From Henriciella marina (lineage in GTDB: Bacteria > Pseudomonadota > Alphaproteobacteria > Caulobacterales > Hyphomonadaceae), in contig NZ_JAPWGW010000002.1 of the NCBI RefSeq assembly GCF_027213945.1, positions 186,001-250,000 of the forward strand: a stretch of DNA of 64,000 bases. Reading direction: 5' to 3'. Position 1 is the stretch's first letter; the number at the start of each line of letters is the position of its first letter. The position numbers and the translations under genes were made by a program. Below the pieces are notes generated by a model. It ran no database searches. It had not been told where the DNA came from and saw only the letters and a program-made list of their open reading frames with translations. This document shows positions 27,259-35,845 of this stretch, in pieces.

Positions 27259-29738
27259 TCGTCTGCGAGTACGCTTAGTACACTCTTCGAAATTGACTGT
27301 CTGACATCATCATAGCCCTCCCACGGGTCCGATTTGAGAGAGCTTAGACGCCGTCTGATATTGGACAGCGTGTAATCATGGCCGGATGATATGCCAGCGA
27401 GCTCATCCCAGCGGACAGGCGTTGCGACCGGTGCACCGGGCCTTGCGCGCAGCGAGTATGGACACACCGCTGTCGCGCCACGCTCATTGCGCAGCCAGTC
27501 GATGAAGATACGCCCCTTGCGCTTGGCTTTCGACGCCTCGGCGACATAGATATCCGGGGCTGCCTCCGATAGCTTTTTTGCGAGGCCCCGTGAGGCGGCC
27601 TTGACCTCATCCCAGCCCTGCCGGCGCTCAAGTGGCGCTATGACATGCAATCCCTTGCCGCCAGTCAGCAGCACGAAAGTCGTCAGACCCGCTGCGCCCA
27701 GCACGTCGCGCACCTCGTAGGCGGCTGACTTCACATCCTCGAAATCAAGCCCCTCATCAGGGTCGAGATCCAGCACAAGCCGGTCCGGCTTCTCAAGCTT
27801 GTCGGTTCGCGAGCCCCAGACGTGCAGTTCAAGCGCGCCGATCTGCGCTGCGGAGACAAGCGCCTCAGCTGTGTTCAGAACGAGATAGCTCGATGTCTCA
27901 CCATCCTTTTCCTTGATTTTCGTTTCGCCGATCGCGGCTGGAACGGAGTCAGTGTGGTGTTTCTGGTAGAAGCACTTGCCCCCTGCCCCTGACGGGCACC
28001 GGACAAGACTTACCGGATGGTCCTTGATATGCGGGATCATGCGCGGCGCAATCTCTGCCAGATATTTGGCGATTTCGCGCTTGGTGGCGCCCTGCTCTTC
28101 ATAGACCACGCGGTCGGGGTGGCTGATGCGGATACCGAGCACCTTGCCATCGTCTTCGTCGCCAGCCTCTTCCTGCTTGGCTGCGGTCGTCTTGACGTCC
28201 TTTGGCGCCTTGTCCTCTCGCAGCCCCTGGAAGCTTGGATGGCGGAGCAGGCCGTCGGACGTGCGCTCTGTGTAAGCAATCTCACCGACAAGTTTCGGCG
28301 TCAGCCAGACCGCGCCGCGTTTCGCGTCCGATGGAATATCCTCGAAAGCCGGCGTCTTGCGCTCAAGCTTTGCCATCGCGCCCGCTAGCTCATCCATGAG
28401 CGCTTCATTGAAGCCTGTGCCCACGCGCCCTCGGTAAAGCAGCTTGCCATTTTCGAACTCCCCCAGGAGCAGCGAAGCAAAAGGCCGGCCGCGCTTGTCG
28501 GACCTGCGATACCCGCCGATCACGAATTCATCGCGCCCCACGCATTTCGACTTGATCCAGCCGGAGCCACGTCCCGACACATATTTCGCGGCCGCCTTCT
28601 TGGAGATAATTCCTTCGAGGCCCATGCCGCAGGCCTTGCCGATGACGTCCTCGCCCTTGCCTGCAATGTGATCGGAGAACCGGATGATATCCTCATCTTT
28701 CGGCATAATGTCCTTGAGTGCGGCTTTGCGCTCGGTCAGCGGTTTCTTGCGGAAATCCTTGCCGCCCAGCGACAGGAGATCGAAGGCGTAATAGGCGAGC
28801 GCTGCATCCCCTTCACCTTTTGTGGCCGCCTGCAATGACGCAAAATGACTGTGGCCACGATCATCCAGCGCCACGAGTTCTCCATCTATCGCCGCGCTCT
28901 TCACATCCAGCTCCGCAAGCGCTTTGGCGACATCCGGATAGCGATCCGTCCAGTCCTTGCCATTGCGCGTGATCAGGCGGACCTGATGTCCTGCGATCAG
29001 TGCCTGAATGCGGTAGCCGTCGAATTTCAGCTCATGCAGCCATTCTTCGCCGGAGGGCGGATCATCGCGCAGTTTTGCAAGTTGTGGCTCAACGAAATCC
29101 GGGAAATCGGGCGCCTCATCCTCGCCCAGAATGTTGGCGTCCCCGCTTGCCGCGGCCACGGCTATCTCATCGAAATCCCGATTGGTTGTGACGCTGGTCT
29201 GCCAGGTCTCGCGCGGGTCGGAATTGCGGTCGGCTTCGTCATCCTTTTCCTTGATGAGAAGCCAGTTCTCTCTGCCCTTTTTCGAGTTGTTCTTCATCAG
29301 GACGAGCGCCCAGCCGCCTTTCATACGCTGACCTTTGAGGTCGAACTTCAGGGACCCTTTCTTCAACCCTTCTTCAGGGTCTTCGCGCGGGATCCATTCT
29401 CCCTGGTCCCAGAGCATGACCGTCCCGGCACCATAACCGTCCGGGATGACGCCTTCGAAGTCGCCATAGTCGAGAGGGTGATCTTCAGTGCGCACGGCGA
29501 GGCGCTTGTCGGCGGGGTCGAGGCTCGGCCCCTTCGTGACCGCCCAGCTTTTCAGAACACCGTCCAGCTCCAGCCGGAAGTCATAATGCAGACGGCTTGC
29601 ATCATGCTTTTGAACGACAAAGCTGAGCTTACCCCTGGATTTTGACCTGCGCCTTGAAGAGCCGTCAGGTTCCGGCGTTCGTGAGAAGTCGCGTTTCTCA
29701 CGATAGGTCTTGAGGGTGTCGGAGCTGGATTTCGCCAT
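27255..29738 (-). CDS. ligD: DNA ligase D (NHEJ ligase-polymerase-phosphoesterase)
   Basis: 827 residues in the order phosphoesterase, ligase, polymerase. The 3'-phosphoesterase domain (about 35-190) has VVQKHDASRLHYDFRLELDG. The ATP-dependent ligase follows with nucleophile Lys238 in LHELKFDGYR, and the OB domain. The polymerase/primase domain (about 535-827) begins at GIRISHPDRVVYEEQGAT and carries the catalytic acids in LVLDLDPDEGLDF. Together with Ku it repairs double-strand breaks by end-joining. It is transcribed leftward, seven bases after ku. Confidence 0.97.
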   Translation of the reverse strand: MAKSSSDTLKTYREKRDFSRTPEPDGSSRRRSKSRGKLSFVVQKHDASRLHYDFRLELDGVLKSWAVTKGPSLDPADKRLAVRTEDHPLDYGDFEGVIPDGYGAGTVMLWDQGEWIPREDPEEGLKKGSLKFDLKGQRMKGGWALVLMKNNSKKGRENWLLIKEKDDEADRNSDPRETWQTSVTTNRDFDEIAVAAASGDANILGEDEAPDFPDFVEPQLAKLRDDPPSGEEWLHELKFDGYRIQALIAGHQVRLITRNGKDWTDRYPDVAKALAELDVKSAAIDGELVALDDRGHSHFASLQAATKGEGDAALAYYAFDLLSLGGKDFRKKPLTERKAALKDIMPKDEDIIRFSDHIAGKGEDVIGKACGMGLEGIISKKAAAKYVSGRGSGWIKSKCVGRDEFVIGGYRRSDKRGRPFASLLLGEFENGKLLYRGRVGTGFNEALMDELAGAMAKLERKTPAFEDIPSDAKRGAVWLTPKLVGEIAYTERTSDGLLRHPSFQGLREDKAPKDVKTTAAKQEEAGDEDDGKVLGIRISHPDRVVYEEQGATKREIAKYLAEIAPRMIPHIKDHPVSLVRCPSGAGGKCFYQKHHTDSVPAAIGETKIKEKDGETSSYLVLNTAEALVSAAQIGALELHVWGSRTDKLEKPDRLVLDLDPDEGLDFEDVKSAAYEVRDVLGAAGLTTFVLLTGGKGLHVIAPLERRQGWDEVKAASRGLAKKLSEAAPDIYVAEASKAKRKGRIFIDWLRNERGATAVCPYSLRARPGAPVATPVRWDELAGISSGHDYTLSNIRRRLSSLKSDPWEGYDDVRQSISKSVLSVLADD

Positions 29739-29744
29739 GCCTGA

Positions 29745-30614
29745 TTACGCCGCCTTTCCAGACTTTGACTTCGAGGACCTGGAAGAGGTTTTCGAGGCGG
29801 TCTTTTTCTTGGCGCCGCTCTTGTCCTTGTCGACGCTCTTCTTCAGCGCCTCCATGAGGTCGACCACCTTGCCCTTGCCGCGGGGCGTATCGCTGTCGCC
29901 GCTGTCATCGTGGCTAACCGCGCCTTCTTCCCGCTTCTCCTTAATGAGGTCCATGAGCGCATCGGCATAGCTGGACTTGAAGACTTCAGGCTTGAAGGGT
30001 TTGGTCTTTCGCTCAATCAACTCGCTGGCAAGCTCGAGCATCTCCTTGTCAGGTTTGACCTCAGGTATCTCGTCGAAAATCTTGTCGCTCTCGCGGATCT
30101 CGTCAGCAAAACGAAGCGTCTCGAGAAGCAGGCCATCCCCGCACGGCTTGATCGCAACCACATAGTCGCGGCCGCGCACCGCCATCTGTCCCAGCCCAAC
30201 CATCTTGTTCTTGCGCAGCGCGTCGCGGATGACGGTGAAGCCTTCGGCAGCAACCTCATCATCGCGCGGAACGACATAGTATGGCTTCTCGAAATAGCGT
30301 GGATCGATCTCGCACGACTCCACGAACTGGACGAGGTCTATGGTCCGCTTGCTTTCCAGCTTGATCTCATCGAGCTCTTCAGGCTCCAGGATGACATACT
30401 CATCCTTGCTGGTCTCAAACCCTTTGACGATCTCATCCTTGTCGACGGGACCGACACCTTCAGCGATCTTCTGATAGCGGATCCGCTTGCCGCTGGGTTT
30501 GTGGATCTGTCGCAAGGACACGGTCCGCGAGGATGATGTCGCAGAGTATAATTCGATTCCGATATTGACGAGGGAAAGGCGCAAATAGCCTTTCCAGTAA
30601 GCACGCATAGCCAT
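29745..30614 (-). CDS. ku: Ku-like DNA end-binding protein
   Basis: 289 residues. Starts MAMRAYWKGYLRLSLVNIGIEL, then IHKPSGKRIRYQKI and YYVVPRDDEVAAEGFTVI, all typical of bacterial Ku. The homodimer encircles broken DNA ends and recruits LigD. The last 60 residues form a tail rich in Lys and Ser (DKDKSGAKKKTASKTSSR), the type that in other Ku proteins helps DNA retention. GGAGGG lies six bases ahead of the ATG. ligD follows seven bases after its stop, so the two form an operon. Confidence 0.97.
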   Translation of the reverse strand: MAMRAYWKGYLRLSLVNIGIELYSATSSSRTVSLRQIHKPSGKRIRYQKIAEGVGPVDKDEIVKGFETSKDEYVILEPEELDEIKLESKRTIDLVQFVESCEIDPRYFEKPYYVVPRDDEVAAEGFTVIRDALRKNKMVGLGQMAVRGRDYVVAIKPCGDGLLLETLRFADEIRESDKIFDEIPEVKPDKEMLELASELIERKTKPFKPEVFKSSYADALMDLIKEKREEGAVSHDDSGDSDTPRGKGKVVDLMEALKKSVDKDKSGAKKKTASKTSSRSSKSKSGKAA

Positions 30615-30800
30615 GATTGGCCCTCCATTGGCAAATCAATGCCGCATCGGCGAATCAGTTCCGCGCGAGGGCCGGGGCAATAGGACAGGCAGGGGCTACC
30701 GGGATCAATCACAGGCGCCAGCGCAGTCTTCCCGGGAAGCCTCCGCCGGAACAGTCCCCATACCGATGCGTTGGCCAAGAGCCATGGGCCAAACGCCTGA

Positions 30801-33353
30801 ATGAGGAATATTTCGACACGGGGGTGGCGATCATTGGCAGATAAATATCAGGCCGAGCGCGGTACGGACGCGGCATCGGCGTCCCGGACTACAGACGGCA
30901 AACCCCTCATCCTGATTACTGGCGCCGCGGGCAACCTCGGAAGCGCGCTGGTTTCTGTCCTCAAGGACAAATACGAGATCGTCGGGTTGGACAAACCCGG
31001 AAAGGAGGCCGATTGCGAGTTGATCGGGTGCGACCTCACCTCCGATCAGTCCGTACGCGAAGCCCTCGACAAGCTCGCAATGGAGCATGGGCAATCCCTT
31101 GCGGCCGTCATTCACCTCGCCGCCTATTTCGATTTCACGGGCCAGCCTCACCCACTCTACGACAAGCTGAATGTCGAGGGTACGCGCCGCCTCTTGGAAG
31201 CGCTTCAGGACTTCACCATCGACCGCTTCATCTATTCCGGCACCATGCTGGTTCATCAGGCCGGTGACCCGGGCCAGCCGATTACCGAAGAAACCGAGCT
31301 CAATCCGAAATGGGCCTACCCGCAATCGAAGGCCGCCGCCGAAGGCGTCATTCGCGAGGCCCATGGTGCCATTCCCTATACTCTGCTCCATCTGGCCGGC
31401 GTCTATGATGAGACATTTGCTGTCCCGACGCTGTCTGAACAAATCCGCAGGATCTATGAGCGCAATCCGCATGGCCATGCCTATGCCGGCTCACTCCAGG
31501 TGGGTCAGGCTTTCCTGCATCAGAAGGACATGGTCGAGGCCTTCCGCCGCACGGTAGAGCGGCGCAAGGAGCTGCCAGCTGAAAACATTATCCTGATCGG
31601 CGAGACCGACACGATGAGCTATCAGGAGCTGCAGCAGGAGATCGCCCGCCTCATCCATGGCGAAGAGGACTGGCGGACCTTTTCGCTTCCAAAACCCGTC
31701 GCATCTGCAGGGGCCTTGACGGAATCCGTAACAGAACCTGTCGTTCCGGATGATATCGACCAGGGGGAAAAGCCCTTTATCCGGCCTTTCATGGTCGACA
31801 TGGCGGACGACCATTACGAACTCAGTATCGAGCGCGCTAAGCGCCTGCTCAGCTGGGAGCCGAAACACAGCCTGCGCGAAACGCTGTCGGCCATGATCGC
31901 GGACCTGAAATCCGATCCACTTGCCTGGTATGAGCGCAACGGCATCACGCCGCCGCCATGGCTCACGGCCGCGGGCGAAGAGGATCACGACCCCGAACAG
32001 GTACGCATCAAGGACGAGAACGAGACGCTCAGCCTGCACCGTAAATTTATCTGGGCCCCCTTCCTGACGATCGCCATGGGGGCATGGCTCGCGAGCAGTC
32101 CGGCGATGATCGTCTACGATTCCGCGCCGCTCATCTGGAGCGATATCATTTCGGGTTTCGCCGTGATGGTCCTCGGCTTCCTGTCGCTCAGCTGGAAGCT
32201 TCGCCTCGCGCGCTGGGCAACCGCCGGTGTTGCGACGTGGATCATGTTCGCACCGCTTGTCTTCTGGGCGCCCACGGGCGCGGTCTATCTCAACCAGACA
32301 CTCTCCGGCGCCCTGATCTTTGGCCTCGCCGTTCTGGCCAGGCCGACACCGGGCGTGCAGCCAGCCGCCGCCGCCACCGGCCCGACAATCCCCCCCGGAT
32401 GGGACCAGTCGCCATCCAGCTGGTTCCAGCGCGTGCCGATCATCGCACTCGCCGTTATCGGCTTCCTTATCTCGCGCCATATGACCGCCTACCAGCTTGG
32501 GCATATCGACGCCGTCTGGGAGCCGTTTTTCTCAGGCATGCCTGGAAACGGCAAAAACGGGACAGAGGAAATCATCACCTCCAGTATCTCAGAAGCCTGG
32601 CCTGTGCCCGATGCTGGCGTCGGTGCCCTCACCTACATGCTGGAAATCCTGACGGGCATTGTCGGCTCGTCGCGGCGCTGGCGGACCATGCCGTGGCTGG
32701 TGCTGATCTTCGGCATCATGATCGTGCCGCTTGGCGTTGTTTCCATCACCTTCATCATTATCCAGCCCATCGTGATCGGCACCTGGTGCACGGTCTGCCT
32801 TATCGCGGCATTGATGATGCTGCTTCAGATCCCGTACGCCGTCGACGAGTTGATTGCGACCTTCCAGTTCCTCATCCGCCGCAAGAAGAAGGGGCGCCCG
32901 GTTCTATGGGTCCTGTTCCGCGGCGATACCGATGACGGCCCTGATGAGCGCGTCGAGGACGACTTCATGCAACCGCCTGGCACGGTGATCCGTGAAATGG
33001 TCACTGGCGGCATGACGTTCTCCTACACCCTGCTGATCAGCGCTGCTCTCGGCGTCTGGCTCATGTTCACACGCTTGTCGCTAGGGACAGAAGGCGCGCT
33101 CGCCGATGCTGACCACCTTCTCGGCGCGCTTGTCATTACCGTCAGTGTCGCAGCTCTCGCCGAACCGATCCGCCCCGTGCGTCTTCTCAACCTGTGTCTC
33201 GGCGTCGCGGTCGCGCTGATGCCCTTCATCGTAGAGGCGACACTGCTGCAGATGGCTGTTAATGTCGTCGTCGGCCTCGCCATCGCAGCCCTCGCCATTC
33301 CGCGCGGGAAGATCCGCCACAAATTCGGCGACTGGAGCCGCCACATGATCTGA
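30801..33353 (+). CDS. SDR/epimerase fused to SPW-repeat and VKOR-like membrane domains
   Basis: 850 residues. The N-terminal part (about 36-390) is an extended short-chain dehydrogenase: ILITGAAGNLGSAL at 37-50 binds the dinucleotide and AYPQSKAAAEG has the YxxxK pair. From about residue 415 the protein is membrane-embedded: two SPW-like repeats (GAWLASSPAMIVYD; TWIMFAPLVFWAPTG), then a VKOR-like bundle with C663 and C666 in GTWCTVCL, and further SPW-like helices to the end. The loop Cys pair of true VKOR enzymes is not seen. No upstream ribosome binding site supports the ATG at 30801; a TTG at 30834 preceded by GGGGGTGG is an alternative start. It is divergent from ku. Confidence 0.78.
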   Translation: MRNISTRGWRSLADKYQAERGTDAASASRTTDGKPLILITGAAGNLGSALVSVLKDKYEIVGLDKPGKEADCELIGCDLTSDQSVREALDKLAMEHGQSLAAVIHLAAYFDFTGQPHPLYDKLNVEGTRRLLEALQDFTIDRFIYSGTMLVHQAGDPGQPITEETELNPKWAYPQSKAAAEGVIREAHGAIPYTLLHLAGVYDETFAVPTLSEQIRRIYERNPHGHAYAGSLQVGQAFLHQKDMVEAFRRTVERRKELPAENIILIGETDTMSYQELQQEIARLIHGEEDWRTFSLPKPVASAGALTESVTEPVVPDDIDQGEKPFIRPFMVDMADDHYELSIERAKRLLSWEPKHSLRETLSAMIADLKSDPLAWYERNGITPPPWLTAAGEEDHDPEQVRIKDENETLSLHRKFIWAPFLTIAMGAWLASSPAMIVYDSAPLIWSDIISGFAVMVLGFLSLSWKLRLARWATAGVATWIMFAPLVFWAPTGAVYLNQTLSGALIFGLAVLARPTPGVQPAAAATGPTIPPGWDQSPSSWFQRVPIIALAVIGFLISRHMTAYQLGHIDAVWEPFFSGMPGNGKNGTEEIITSSISEAWPVPDAGVGALTYMLEILTGIVGSSRRWRTMPWLVLIFGIMIVPLGVVSITFIIIQPIVIGTWCTVCLIAALMMLLQIPYAVDELIATFQFLIRRKKKGRPVLWVLFRGDTDDGPDERVEDDFMQPPGTVIREMVTGGMTFSYTLLISAALGVWLMFTRLSLGTEGALADADHLLGALVITVSVAALAEPIRPVRLLNLCLGVAVALMPFIVEATLLQMAVNVVVGLAIAALAIPRGKIRHKFGDWSRHMI

Positions 33354-33366
33354 CCCAAGCGCTGGC

Positions 33367-34440
33367 TCAACCACCTTCGACAGCGGCCGGGACGATCCCT
33401 TCCTCGAGAAGCTCGTGAAGTTCGCGAATGTGGCTACTGCCCCGCTCGCTGTCTGTGTCGGACGTCATGACGACTGTAAGGCCGAGATCTGGCAGCACAT
33501 AGATCATCTGGCCGCCATAGCCCCGGGCATGGCGTACCGGGAAACCGCCCGCGTCGCTGATGAACCAGCCATAGCCATATTGCTCACCGCTCCATGGCGA
33601 AACGGTCCGCGGCGTCCAGCTTTCCTCGATCCAGTCTTCCGAGAGGACGCGCTGACCGTCAACGACGCCGCCGAGCCGATAGAGCTCTCCAAAGGCGGCC
33701 ATATCCCAGGGACTCATCGACATGTTGTTGCCGCCGAAATAGATCCCCTGCGGATCGGTTTGCCAGCTCGGGATGCTGATACCGAGCGGCTCGGTCAGCC
33801 AGTCTTCGGCCAGCTGATCGGTATCTTTGCCCGAGGCGCCGGTCAGCATGGCAGATAGCAGGTGCGTATTGCCCGTCGAATAGAGCATGCGTCCGCCCGG
33901 TTCATCGACGAAAGGCCGGGACAGGGCGTGGCGAACCCAGTTATCGCTGACGACCCAGCGGCCATAGTTTGCGCCAGAGGTTCGCTCCAGACCGGATTGC
34001 ATCGACAGGAGGTGACCAACGGTGACCTCTGACAGCATCGGGTCCGGGTCGGCGGGCGCATCAGCCTCGAGAACGGAAAGTACCGTTTGATCGACCCCGG
34101 TTAGTACGCCTTTATCGATCGCGATCCCGACCAGCGCAGACATGACCGATTTGGAGGCCGACTTGATGTTTACGCCGCGATCCAGAAGCGGGCCGCCATT
34201 GAACCGCTCCTCAACCAGAACCTCGCCATCACGCATCACAATCAATGACCGCAATTGGGGTAGCGCCTCGGCGGCCTCCAGCGTCTCCTCGATAAACTGT
34301 TCATTGAGACCAGAGGTGTCTGGCGCCACCGGCGCTGACCGCTCGGAAACAGACGCCGGCTGTGCGTTTGATGTCGACGGCTCTGACGGGGCGCCGCATC
34401 CTGCAAAAATGACGGCAATGATTGTTGGCAAAATTCTCAT
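33367..34440 (-). CDS. Serine hydrolase of the beta-lactamase (class C) fold, lipoprotein
   Basis: 357 residues from the ATG at 34440, which begins a short lipoprotein signal with lipobox FAGC. SASKSVMSALVG provides the SxxK nucleophile motif and LYSTGNTHLL the YxN motif. MPGKYGGQM-like glycine-rich segments (RHARGYGGQM) stand where the third motif would be. Such proteins act as esterases, peptidases or amidases in the periplasm rather than as true antibiotic beta-lactamases. It converges with the SDR-VKOR gene, 13 bases away, and lies 48 bases after the outer-membrane channel gene. Confidence 0.86.
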   Translation of the reverse strand: MRILPTIIAVIFAGCGAPSEPSTSNAQPASVSERSAPVAPDTSGLNEQFIEETLEAAEALPQLRSLIVMRDGEVLVEERFNGGPLLDRGVNIKSASKSVMSALVGIAIDKGVLTGVDQTVLSVLEADAPADPDPMLSEVTVGHLLSMQSGLERTSGANYGRWVVSDNWVRHALSRPFVDEPGGRMLYSTGNTHLLSAMLTGASGKDTDQLAEDWLTEPLGISIPSWQTDPQGIYFGGNNMSMSPWDMAAFGELYRLGGVVDGQRVLSEDWIEESWTPRTVSPWSGEQYGYGWFISDAGGFPVRHARGYGGQMIYVLPDLGLTVVMTSDTDSERGSSHIRELHELLEEGIVPAAVEGG

Positions 34441-34488
34441 GACACCGATGTAGAGCGCAGGCCTCGAGCTCCAATCGCGCACGTGCGC

Positions 34489-35841
34489 CTAATACCGACC
34501 CCCTAGCGAGACATAGACATTGATCGCAGACGTCAGCCGGTCGAGACGAACCTGAACGAGATTGCTGGACGCATCGAAATAAGTCTGCTGGGCATTAAGC
34601 AGGCTGGTAAGGTCGTCTGAACCTGCCCGGTAGCGGAGCTCCGCCGCCTCAAGCGCATCGGCAGCCGCGGCTTCTGCAATCTCCAGCTGGGCCTCGCGCG
34701 CGCCATTGGTCTCTGAGGCCTGCAAGCTCACATCAACATCGCGCAGCGCACTTAGTATGGACTGGCGATAGGCAGCAAGCTGCGCGTCGCGCCGTGCAAC
34801 CGATGCCTCAAGCTGGCCGTCAAGCCGCCCGCCCGAGAAGACGGTCTGCGCGAGACCGGCCGAGAGCGACCCGGTCAAACTGGACCCCCCGGTTAGCAGC
34901 GCGCTGAGACCGGCGCCAAGGTCCACCGTCGGGAAGAAAGCTGCTCGCGCCGCCACAATATTGGCATTAGCGCCGCGAAGGCTGGCTTCAGACTGGAGCA
35001 GGTCGGGCCGCCGAAGGAGAAGATCAGAAGGGAGCCCAGCTGGTATCTGCGGCAGGGCAACGTCCAGAATATCCTCTCCGGGCGCCTCAAAGCCTTGCGG
35101 CACGCGGCCGGTTAGGATCGCAAGTGCGGTTTCAAACCCCGTGATCTGTGCCTCGATTTGTGGGATCCGGGCCCGCGCATTTGCTAGCTGGGCGCGCTGG
35201 GCCGACACATCGAAGCCGGAGATCGCGCCAGCCTCATAGCGCACCTCGACGATCTCGAAAATGCGTTCGGAAATATCGAGGTTCTGGCGCGCGACCTCCA
35301 GCTGGTCCCGCGCAGCAAGCAGGGAAAAGTAATTGCTCGCCACATCGGCCTGTACGGTGAGTTCGAGTGCGCGCTGGCTGAACACGGCCGCGTCAAGACT
35401 TGCGAGGGCTGCGGCGCGATTTGCTGCGTTCGCGCCAAAGAGATCAAGCTGGTAGGATGCCGAAAGGCGCCCGCTTGCGTCTATGTCGTCCAGACCCTCC
35501 CCTGCGGTGCTGCTGGAGGCGGACAACCCAGCGCTTGCTTGCGGCAGGAAAGCCGCATCGGCTATCTGCACCGCGGCGCGTGCAGAGCGGATATTGGCGA
35601 TCCCCTGCGCCAGGGTCTGGTTTGCGGCGAGCGCGTCAGCCACCAGGGCTTCAAGCTCTGCGGTATCGAAACTTTCCCACCAGGCCTCATCGGTCTTCGC
35701 CAGCGTCTCGACCTCGGCCGCGTAATCATAGGCGACGGGCATCGCGATCGCGGCATCGCTGACGGGCGGTTGTGGAGCAAAGCTTGTTGTGCACGCAGAG
35801 AGCGCGACGAGGCTGGCAGAGATGAGGAATGAACGCAGCAT
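34489..35841 (-). CDS. Outer-membrane efflux channel, NodT/OprM family (TolC-type)
   Basis: 450 residues from the ATG at 35841 (GGAGT six bases ahead); the upstream TTG is rejected because it would overlap macB. A lipoprotein signal with lipobox LSAC is followed by the duplicated outer-membrane efflux domain, with paired heptad helices (QIADAAFLPQASAGLSASS; ANIVAARAAFFPTVDLGAGL). It forms the trimeric exit duct of the pump. It is the last gene of macA-macB-outer-membrane-protein, three bases after macB. Confidence 0.93.
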   Translation of the reverse strand: MLRSFLISASLVALSACTTSFAPQPPVSDAAIAMPVAYDYAAEVETLAKTDEAWWESFDTAELEALVADALAANQTLAQGIANIRSARAAVQIADAAFLPQASAGLSASSSTAGEGLDDIDASGRLSASYQLDLFGANAANRAAALASLDAAVFSQRALELTVQADVASNYFSLLAARDQLEVARQNLDISERIFEIVEVRYEAGAISGFDVSAQRAQLANARARIPQIEAQITGFETALAILTGRVPQGFEAPGEDILDVALPQIPAGLPSDLLLRRPDLLQSEASLRGANANIVAARAAFFPTVDLGAGLSALLTGGSSLTGSLSAGLAQTVFSGGRLDGQLEASVARRDAQLAAYRQSILSALRDVDVSLQASETNGAREAQLEIAEAAAADALEAAELRYRAGSDDLTSLLNAQQTYFDASSNLVQVRLDRLTSAINVYVSLGGRY

Positions 35842-35845
35842 TGGG

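Noticed and set aside
31491-32504. 337-residue open frame antisense to the SDR-VKOR fusion
   Set aside because: Low-complexity charged sequence, the usual result of a mirrored membrane gene.
33367-34440. Antibiotic-resistance beta-lactamase
   Set aside because: SxxK and YxN are present, but the sequence is that of a general serine hydrolase of the same fold, without the class C third motif.
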